From contig JAMWET010003910.1 in the NCBI GenBank assembly GCA_024036415.1, positions 1 through 64,000 on the forward strand: a stretch of DNA of 64,000 nt, in the 5' to 3' direction. The notes beneath the pieces are model-generated. The model was not told the DNA's origin, made no database searches, and saw nothing but the letters and a program-made list of their open reading frames with translations. The DNA comes from Prochilodus magdalenae (taxonomy: Eukaryota; Chordata; Actinopteri; Characiformes; Prochilodontidae). Shown in pieces: positions 56,061 to 64,000 of the stretch; position 1 is the stretch's first letter; every line of letters begins with the position of its first letter. Position numbers and translations under genes: made by a program.

Positions 56061-58025
56061 AGGTGCAGTTTTGCTGTCTGTATGTGAATGTATCTCAGAA
56101 GCACTGAACGTTTTCTGTGGTGGTTAATGAGCTTTTTAATTTGGCTAAAGATGACTCTTGATGACTCTGGATATATGCACTGTAAAACTGTTATAAAAAC
56201 CATCAAATGATGAACAAATATCCAGATTCCAAAAAGTACAAAAAAAACATTTTTAGAAAAGTTTATTATTGGTTTTGTAGATTAAAAAAACTTTATTTTA
56301 CAGATTTTTCTTTCTACAGTGTTATTATAAAGTTAGAATGTAACCAAAGCCCATTTAACATGGCACAGAGAAATTCAGTAGAGTTCAGTAGGTTGCAATA
56401 TTCAAACTCACCACTAGAGGTTACACATTGCTCCTTTAATATGTAGAAACCTCATTATTATTAAAAACAAACATTAATTATGATTTAAATTATGATTAAA
56501 ATCCCAACATAAACGTTCACAAGCTGTGGAATATAATATGTATGGTTGTAAGACAATATGGAAGATCAGGCAGCTCATGGCACATATCAAAATCCCCCAC
56601 GTCCAATACAAACCAGCACAAACTGTATAAAACACTTCTTAGGGTTAATGTAACGTAAATATCATAATACAGATATATTAATAAACATTCTCTCATTAAG
56701 ATCAACATTCTGAGGTTAGACTGTACAGAACGCTAATGCTAATGCTAATGAACATATTTTGGCGGGTGTAGATTAAACTTGACATGATCATATACCTCAG
56801 TTTGATTGTATCTGAGTCTTGGTATGGAGCTCCTGCCGCTGCTGTTTAACATTCCTAACAACCACCTGGAACCATGCGTAGACTACCACTCATACTCGCA
56901 GTCAGATATCTAGAACTTCAGTGTTCTAGTGATTGGTTGGTTCCTCTGTCAGTTCCTAATTACGCTGGTGATTAACTTAACTAGCAAGGCCAGCTCCTGT
57001 CCAGCTCCTGAAGTCCTGACCAATGGGAGAGCTCACTCGGCTACCTCCACCTACACACCACAGAGAGAACAACCCTGATTGGTTAATATGTCATAAGCCA
57101 CAACTGGTCAGCTTCATACCCCAAACAGTAGTGGGCGTGGTGCACCAGAACCTGCACCGTCCCAGCCTTCATCATCACTTCCTCCCTTTCCCCTCTAGGA
57201 GCGTGTCCAGCAGCACACGTGTTCTGTCTTCTTCTCCTTCTACTGGTGTCACTTCTTCTGTTTGCTGCAGGACGTGGTTTCTTGCCAAGAGCGGCCGGCG
57301 GTGGCGACTGTGGTTGCCCACCAAAAGCTTCAGCCGTGGTTGACTGTGAGAGGTTGGAATACGGCGTCGGGGCAGCAGAGCTACTTCTTCATCGTCTCAT
57401 GTTGGACTGATTCCACTCCTACAGCGCTACATTGACTCACTATCGCCTCCTCAGGTACAGAGTGGTATTACAGACAGGGCTGGGGCTAGCTGGTTAGCAT
57501 GCTAACTCCAGTAGATATCTCTGATGCACCATGCATCTTTGACAGACTGTCAAAACCGGTATTTCTTCACAGTCTGTTGATCATTTTAGACCATTTGGAC
57601 GGTTTTAGACAAACTACTCCATTGGAACGACACAATGCCGAGCTGGACTGAACGGTGTAGCTTCTATAGCAGGTTCAAAGGATACGATGGTCTGAGCACA
57701 GTACGTTGTTAGTGATACTGAGCACAGTGTTCTGCTCCAGTACCAAGACCTCCCAGTGGTGTTTTTGGAAGTATCTACTGGCTGATTCATGCTAGCTCAG
57801 GTACTCACTCACACAGGGACATTTGTCCCAGCCTGGGACATTTACAGTGTAATTCCACATCTTCCAAAAGACAAGACAAGACTGAATAACATGTTCCCGC
57901 AGTTCCTCAGAAGATTGACTACTCACCAAGACTAATGTTATTCTGGCAGAGAAGTGCAGAACTATTCGGAAAGCAAAATTACAAAGATAAAAACAAATTT
58001 ACAAAATTTTTGATTGAAAAAAAAA
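56061..58025. other. Intergenic, unremarkable
   Basis: AT-rich at 56160-56700, otherwise mixed. No gene or strong repeat recognised. Confidence 0.45.
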
Positions 58026-58029
58026 TGCC

Positions 58030-58352
58030 ATTCAAGAAAACAAAATTACAAAAACAAATTTACAAGACGTGAAGCACTTTTACAAACTCCAAATTCTGAC
58101 GGGAAGGTGAGGTCGACCACACAGGAAGTGCTTGTTGTCAGTCAAACTGCTGGTGGTGGAGTGGGTGGAGTTTGGGATGGTGACCATGCTAAAGCATGTT
58201 ATGGCCATTTTGTGGCAGATATTTTATCCAGCTGGCACGCTTCTGTTTTTCCCTGACCTGTTCTTCCGTCTGCTCTTTTAAAAACTCTAAAGGGCCTTGA
58301 CAGGTAAAGGTGCTTCACGTCTTGTTTTCTGAATTGTAAATTTGTTTTGCCC
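58030..58352. mobile_element. ~300-bp MITE with AAGACGTGAAGCAC ends
   Basis: Left terminus ACAAATTTACAAGACGTGAA is mirrored by the right terminus GTGCTTCACGTCTTG followed by TGTAAATTTGTTTTG. The inside has no coding capacity. Confidence 0.65.
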
Positions 58353-58655
58353 TCCTTCCCCACCTTCAGATAAACATGAAGGCTCCTGTGGCTTTGATTT
58401 GGCTTTGGCTCCTTTGATCGTCAGTGCGATTACACTGCTGTGAATGAAGGTGTTGGGGATTCAGCCCCCGCGTCCAGCTAATAACCATTAGCGAATACTG
58501 TCCACTGAATAAGCTCCTATATATACTGTGAGTGCAATGCATATGTTAGTAGAAGGCATGTTGTGACAGTGTACTCCAGCGCGTCATATCTGAAATGAAG
58601 CGTGGTATTTAAGCTAACAGGGAAATTATCGGCTTTAATTCATGGACTTGTACTC
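58353..58655. other. Intergenic, unremarkable
   Basis: No element recognised. Confidence 0.4.
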
Positions 58656-58658
58656 TTG

Positions 58659-59382
58659 TCATCATCAAAGGAACAGCTGCACCCAGAAGGAATCAGCCGA
58701 CAGGAATGAAACCTGGTGGGTAGGTTCGACATCGTGAGACATACTAATGATACATGTGCATATGATGTGAAGCAAGGACGAGCCTTATCTCTGTACCTGA
58801 CTGACCCAACAGCCACCATTAATACCTCCAGCGAGCAGTGGTGTCCTCCATGAGTCCTCCTGTTAGTGCAGCACCATCGGCAGACGGCTGCACCACGCAG
58901 GACTACATGCACACAGACTGTTACCACGACTGTCCTTAACACCACGTCACCGTCACCAAAGACTGCAGTGGTGTCGCACCAGACTGTCATGGAGTGACTC
59001 AGAATGGCAGCGGGTCATCTTCAGTGACGAGTCCCGCTTTAGTCTTGGTGGAGACGCCCAACGAATCCGTGTGTGGAGGCACCGTGGTCAGCACCAAGAT
59101 GGACGGTTTGTTGGCACACGTCCAGAAGGCCTGGTGTCCCTCCACCTCCACCCCTACCGCACCATCTGCAGGAACTGTGTGAGGATGTTCAAGCTGCATG
59201 GGATGGATTATCACAGGACTCCATTAGGAACCTCTACAGCTCCATACCGAGACGTCTGTAAATATTGATAATATCAGTCTAAATTTATCATCAGTTATTG
59301 ATCCTGGTCACCTTTATCCTCCTTCCCAACACACCTGCAGTCCCACACCTCCTTCTGGGAGCAGCTGTTACTTTGATGATGA
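58659..59382 (+). mobile_element. Family A Tc1-derived element, copy 5 (best preserved ends)
   Basis: Both ends form a ~32-bp inverted repeat: TCATCATCAAAGGAACAGCT at 58659 and its near-complement at 59382, each continuing into GCACCCAGAAGGA. The total is 724 bp. The plus strand reads DSEW-type VIFSDESR coding sequence joined to the [21 protein letters not shown]-terminus, with the catalytic middle missing. A further ~70-bp segment near the C-terminus is deleted in this copy. Confidence 0.88.
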
Positions 59383-59586
59383 GTGGACCATGCTTATTTA
59401 TTTAATAGTTCAGCTTTCCATAAGTCTACTTTAAAGCCTGATGTTCTAAAAGAAGCCCAGTACCGCCCCATCCCGCCCACTTTACCCTGATTGGATACGC
59501 CCAGAAGCCTAAGTTTTAGTGGTGTGTATGAGAGCGAGATCATCAGCTTTGAGTAATTAGATTAAAATATACAGAGTACTGTAAAG
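59383..59586. other. Intergenic downstream of gypc
   Basis: No element recognised. Confidence 0.4.
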
Positions 59587-59587
59587 A

Positions 59588-59593
59588 TTTATT
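59588..59593 (-). terminator. gypc: Possible gypc poly(A) signal
   Basis: TTTATT on the plus strand is AATAAA on the gypc strand, about 730 bp after the gypc stop. It is the first such hexamer I see downstream. Usage is unproven. Confidence 0.3.
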
Positions 59594-60323
59594 GGATCAT
59601 CAAAACAAAGGTCATGACCCTCAACTTCTACTACCTGACCTCGTCATACCTGCTTCATTCCAGGTCCAGCGTGCTGGGGTGCAGATACAAACGGACACCA
59701 ATGATATCCAACTACTCACAAGCCCTCATTTTCTGGTTGTGTACAGGGTGAGACAACACTCGTCGTCCCGTCAGCAATAAGCAACAGCAAATACAGGTTT
59801 CGTCTCATTTGCATGTGAAAGACAGCGAGTTCTTTTTGCCACGCTGCTGGTGTGCAGCGACTTCTTCTCTTTGGCTTGCCGTCATGCTCTTACTTCCCGC
59901 GGTGCTATTTGACAGTCATTTCATGCTTCGGCTTCGGTGCAATGCTTTTCACACCCGTATGGCTGATTCGTGTCAAATGCGTGCAGTTCCTCTCTTTGCG
60001 TCTGGGTTAACCGATTCGGCACCTGCTGGTGATGTTCAATTCCTTTCTAAGAAACAACACGGTGATAATAAAAACCCACCCGGTGGCCTTTTCCTACCAC
60101 CCGGCCGGCACGCAACACATAGTCTGAAGTTCAGCACACGTGTAATACTGTAGGGACGCAGGCATGTCTGGGCCAACTCCATATCCAGGTGAAAGGGTGG
60201 CAGTAGCGGCACCGGGACCGATATTCCCGTCTGCCGCGACTAACCGGAGGCTTTTTAAATTCTGGTAGTAAATGGAAGGGCTGTAGTTGGGGGGTGGGGG
60301 GTCGGGGACGGGTGGTATGTGTA

Positions 60324-60520
60324 TCATATGAAGTACTCCTTCTTGCTCTCGTCCATGGCGTCCTGCAGGGCCGGGTCACTCCGGAGGGCGACATCAGCTG
60401 TCTCGGCGAACTCGGTGCCCTTGGCCTCGTTGGTGTGGTAGGTGCCCTTGTACCGGTACATGTAGCGGAGGATGACTACGACCAGGCAGATGAAGACCAG
60501 GACCACCACGGCAATAACAG
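60324..60520 (-). CDS. gypc: Glycophorin C-like, last coding exon (membrane span and cytoplasmic tail)
   Basis: Single-pass membrane protein whose cytoplasmic tail ties the membrane to the spectrin-actin skeleton through protein 4.1 and MPP1. The exon starts after a TTCTCCTCAG acceptor with two bases of a split codon and encodes 64 residues. These comprise a hydrophobic span ([17 protein letters not shown]), the 4.1-binding [17 protein letters not shown], an acidic stretch, and the PDZ-ligand end KKEYFI, followed by TGA. The identical EYFI ending and the FAE/DPALQD sequence fit glycophorin C better than the related contactin-associated proteins. The short ectodomain exons evolve fast, and I could not find them at higher coordinates. 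Confidence 0.88.
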
Positions 60521-60814
60521 CTGAGGAGAACACAGTACAGGTAAATATGGTTGCAGGTACATGTGTAGTGTATGACAATGTTTATGGTTACCATAGCAAC
60601 ACCCATGTAGAGTTACAGTGGGCTAGACAGAGCCAGATAATAACACTTTACAAGTTAAATCACACCATTGCTGTGATGTTCCAGGTGGTTGCTAGGCCTA
60701 CGCTGAATGGTAGTGGTGATTCTAAAGGTGATGCTGCACCTTCACAAGTTTCAGCTAATCTGACAAATCAGTGGTACAATATAGCAACAAAGAACTCACT
60801 TCTGGGAGGATAAC

Positions 60815-61465
60815 GCTAAAGTAATAGCTTCACCCAGAAGGAGGTGTGGGAGTGCAGGTGTATTGGGAAGGAGGATAAAGGTGACCAGGATCAATAACTG
60901 ATGATAAATTTAGACTGATATGATCAATATTTATTGAGCTACACATACAGAAGTCTGTCTCTCAGTATGGCGCCGGGCCGCCGTGTTTGCTAACCCAACA
61001 CGCCAGACGTCTCGGTATGGAGCTGTAGAGGTTCCTAATGGTGTCCTATGATAATCCATCCCATGCAGCTTGAACATCCTCACACAGTTCCTGCAGATGG
61101 TGCGGTAGGGGTGGAGGTGGAGGGACACCAGGTCTTCTGGACGTGTGACGACAGACCGTTCATCTTGGTGCTGACCACGGTGCCTCCACACACGGATTCG
61201 TTGGGCGTCTCCACCAAGACTAAAGCGGGACTCGTCACTGAAGATGACCCGCTGCCATTCTGAGTCGCTCCATGACAGTCTGGTACGACACCACTGCAGT
61301 GTTTGGTGACGGTGACGTGGTGTTAAGGACAGTCGTGGTAACGGTCTGTGTGCATGTAGTCCTGCGTGGTGCAGCCGTCTGCCGATGGTGCTGCACTAAC
61401 AGGAGGACTCATGGAGGACACCACTGCTCGCTGGAGGTCTGTAATGGTGGCTGTTGAGATAAGGC
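60815..61465 (-). mobile_element. Family A Tc1-derived element, copy 6 (in gypc intron)
   Basis: Closest to the family consensus over the transposase-derived part, with the same central deletion. The right terminal ~120 bp is missing after GGCTGTTGAGATAAGG. It lies about 300 bp upstream of the gypc last exon, in the same orientation as the gene. Confidence 0.87.
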
Positions 61466-61747
61466 CTATCCTATACATGGTCTAATCAGTCTGCCCGGAC
61501 CGGAATGCTTTCCATTTACATCTACATTGTGATGTGGTGGATGTCATTCTCAGGTCACTGCTGTGTTGAACAGCTTTCCATACTGACCAAAAAGGAAACT
61601 GCCTCCATCAGTGAAAACGGTACAGCCTTCATCCGTACATGCAGGTAGCCTTTAATTACCTGCCGGTCAATTCTCATCCATCACAGCATCTTAAGTCACT
61701 AAGTCAGGTGGTTAGAATAAAACCAGACTGCAAACTGAACACACCTG

Positions 61748-62041
61748 TCACCTTAGCGCACATTCCTCATCGATAAGCATGGATTTACCCTTTTCCCCAG
61801 TATCCATAAACAGCACGGTGGGATCACTTCTTCTGATCTCATAGTAACCTTGGAGGAACGCATGCCCTTTACTGAACACAGCGCCAGTGGAGAACCAACT
61901 TTCAAAGCTTACTGAACACCAGAACAGGAGGCAGGTCACGAATAACCACACAACTCTACATGCCGGTAAGTCCCCCAGTCTTTTCTCAGGGCTGTGATTG
62001 CCACACCCTCCTTCCACACTCCTCACAGCTTGCGGTGGCAA
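61748..62041 (-). other. Unidentified 97-codon ORF
   Basis: I do not recognise this ORF. It has a strongly hydrophobic segment (VVWLFVTCLLFWCSVSFES) preceded by basic residues, like a signal anchor, followed by a charged tail (GYYEIRRSDPTVLFM, EKGKSMLIDEECALR). It could be a decayed transposon or retroelement ORF, an exon of a membrane protein (possibly within the gypc locus), or chance. No splice model is supported. Confidence 0.2.
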
Positions 62042-62239
62042 TCCTCATGCTCCTAGGGGCAGCCTCTGCAACCCACCATGCAGTGAACACTGGCGGTAGG
62101 GGTACTAAAGGGCATGCCGTGCATACCCGAGTCTTGGCCATCCACGCTGCTCGTGCATACTGAACGAGGATACCATCTAGGACAAACCGGAGCCATACAA
62201 TGTTGGCGTTTCCAATAAAGTGGCCGGTGAGTGCACACT

Positions 62240-62790
62240 CCCGATGCTCTGATTAGCTTTAGTGCTTTTGATATAGGCTATTTGCCTCCACAATATTTCA
62301 AAGAGCATGATTCCAATCGGTATCCCGCTGAGATTTATCGCATCCAATTACCCACAAGCCTGGCTACGGATCTCCTCACTGATTATTCATGTGTAGATTC
62401 CGTTTAGAGGAACTGATGCTTTAAGCTTTCACCTTCACTAACCTTCGGCACGGGAAGAACTTTTCCGAAACAGCTTGTACAAAAAAAAAATTCCATATTT
62501 TGGCAGAGTCCCAAGCTTTTCTGCGGTTACAACATCACCACAAACGCAGTCTGAGAAATTGGACGCGTTAGGTCAGGACGGGGAGGATGCTTGGAGTGGA
62601 GCCCCTTAATGTCTTCTGGCACACAGACATGGACTTTTATGAGTTTCTTCATCAGAGAGCGACAGCGGGTTTTATCGGCAGTGTTCACCGTAATAACACT
62701 GTAATACCTCAATCTGGATGAATCATAGCGAGCAGCTGGGCCTGGGGACCACACTTAGATGCCTCCAGGAAATTAATTATGATAACTTTC
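62240..62790. promoter_or_regulatory. Candidate conserved non-coding block 11
   Basis: Repeat-free with CTGATTATTCATGTG and GGAAATTAATTATGATAAC. No coding frame. It may be intronic to gypc. Inference only. Confidence 0.3.
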
Positions 62791-62844
62791 ATTATCATAT
62801 AGTTATTTCAAATATCGCTGTAGAGGGAAATAATAAGTTTACAG

Positions 62845-63010
62845 GAGAAGGAAAAAACCTACTTTAGTGTTAATGTAAGTCAAGGTAACCAGACGTTTTC
62901 CTTAGTCGGTTTTAGCCATCTCTGTTGGTCCATTCGTCATGACATTTGCTCCCAATGTAATGGGCAACAGGTTCTTTTAATTTATTAGTAAATGTAAAAA
63001 TGAATGGAAA
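62845..63010. mobile_element. CTGTCCAAAGAAAAAC MITE, partial copy 3
   Basis: The internal segment AATGTAAGTCAAGGTAACCA and TCTGTTGGTCCATTCGTCAT match 44620-44690. The termini are degraded. Confidence 0.6.
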
Positions 63011-63204
63011 ATGGAGAGACAAGGTTTTGTTACTCGGGGTGCAGAAAATCCTAAACTGTAAAGGAGATATTTTGTTTTCTTGTTTGTTTGTTTTTGGCTG
63101 GGAACTAAGTAACTGTGGTGTCCTCCCACTTCTGACACCAATGTAGCATTGGCATTGAGTAGGAGAATGCAGGACACATTGCACTGTCAAGGCATGCTGC
63201 TTCT

Positions 63205-63505
63205 ACTAGACAACAGAAGCAATCCACCCACAGGAGTGAAACTTGGTTTGTAGGTCAGGATTATCACAGGACTCCATTAGGAACCTCTACAGCTCCATAC
63301 CGAGACGTCTGGCGTTTTGGGTTAGCAAACACGGCGGCCCGACACCATACTGAGAGACAGACTTCTGTATGTGTAGCTCAATAAATATTGATCATATCAG
63401 TCTAAATTTATCATCAGTTATTGATCCTGGTCACCTTTATCCTCCTTCCCAACACACCCACACTCCCACACCTCCTTCTGGGTGCAGCTGATACTCTGAT
63501 GATGA
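63205..63505 (+). mobile_element. Family A Tc1-derived element, copy 7 (large internal deletion)
   Basis: Retains the C-terminal coding end (GGACTCCATTAGGAACCTCT, CCGAGACGTCTGGCG) and the right terminal repeat CTTCTGGGTGCAGCTG. The left two thirds is deleted to a short terminal stub. Confidence 0.85.
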
Positions 63506-63631
63506 GTGTATGTATATACATGTAAAGGTGCTATTAATCATAACAGATAATTGATATTCCTTGTGTAAAGCCCGCTCCTAACAACATTAAAGAAGGATAA
63601 ACACTTAATAATATTAGTACTCTTTTATGTA

Positions 63632-64000
63632 CAGTGGGGAAAATAAGTATTTAGTCAGTCACCAATTGTGCAAGTTGTCCCACTTAAAAAGATGAGAGAG
63701 GCCTGTAATTGACATCATAGGTAGACCTCAACTATGAGAGACAAAATGTGGAAAAAAATTGAGAAAGTCATTTTGTCTGATTTTTAAAGAATTTATTTGC
63801 AAATAATGGTGGAAAATAAGTATTTGGTCAATAACAAACAAGCAAGATTTCTGGCTGTCACAGACCTGTAACTTCTTTTTTAAGAGGCTCCTCTTTCCCC
63901 CACTCATTACCTGTATTAATGGCACCTGTTTGAAGTCGTTAACAGTATAAAAGACACCTGCCTACAACCTCAAACACTCACACTCCAAACTCCACTATGG
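63632..64000 (+). mobile_element. Fish Tc1-like transposon, 5' end (runs off the window)
   Basis: Starts TACAGTGGGGAAAATAAGTA, the widely shared teleost Tc1 terminal repeat flanked by TA, followed by CACCAATTGTGCAAGTT and CCTGTAATTGACATCATAGG. An internal direct repeat GGAAAATAAGTATTTGGTCA at about 63813 is typical of the IR/DR class. The transposase ORF would begin near the window end, so its integrity is unknown. Confidence 0.85.

Overview
The window is vertebrate nuclear DNA, almost certainly from a teleost fish. It has a split gene with GT/AG introns, CA/TA and ATT microsatellites, and many fish-type Tc1/mariner, hAT-like and LINE remnants. One of these is the familiar fish Tc1 end that begins GTGGGGAAAATAAGTATTT. 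The species cannot be read from the sequence. There are no bacterial-type operons, CRISPR arrays or rRNA genes, and I recognise no tRNA gene.

Two real protein-coding genes are visible. (1) ndufa10, a mitochondrial complex I subunit, is complete on the + strand. Ten coding exons lie between 2211 and 19887, every splice phase agrees, and they join into a 355-residue protein. A poly(A) signal lies at 20063. (2) The last coding exon of a glycophorin C-like gene (gypc) lies on the - strand at 60324-60520. It encodes the membrane span and the protein 4.1/MPP1-binding tail. Its 5' exons were not found and are either upstream (higher coordinates) or beyond the window. The two genes converge and are separated by about 40 kb without a recognisable gene.

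Layout: 1-2210 holds a 15/16-bp tandem array, a LINE remnant, AT-rich sequence and the ndufa10 promoter region. 2211-20090 is ndufa10, whose introns carry Tc1 remnants, several palindromic MITEs, a GC-rich 30-bp minisatellite (intron 5), a LINE reverse-transcriptase remnant and a further tandem array (intron 9). 20090-60320 is a mosaic of large minisatellites (32, 73, 30, ~123, 15, 26, 32, 22 and ~30-40 bp units), dead DNA transposons, and repeat-free stretches rich in homeodomain-like AATTA/TAATT words that look like conserved non-coding DNA. 60320-64000 holds the gypc exon, more Tc1 copies, an unidentified 97-codon ORF and the 5' end of a Tc1 element cut by the window edge.

The most interesting structure is a pair of 32-bp minisatellites about 24 kb apart (20.8 kb and 45.3 kb) in opposite orientation. 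Both appear to be amplified from the same short stretch of a LINE reverse-transcriptase gene. The second array is also enclosed by near-perfect inverted arms of the adjoining LINE sequence. A second theme is a Tc1-derived family (at least seven copies here) whose members share one internal deletion that removed the catalytic core. I did not find a convincing new gene system; long ORFs over the minisatellites are artefacts of unit lengths divisible by three or of stop-free units.
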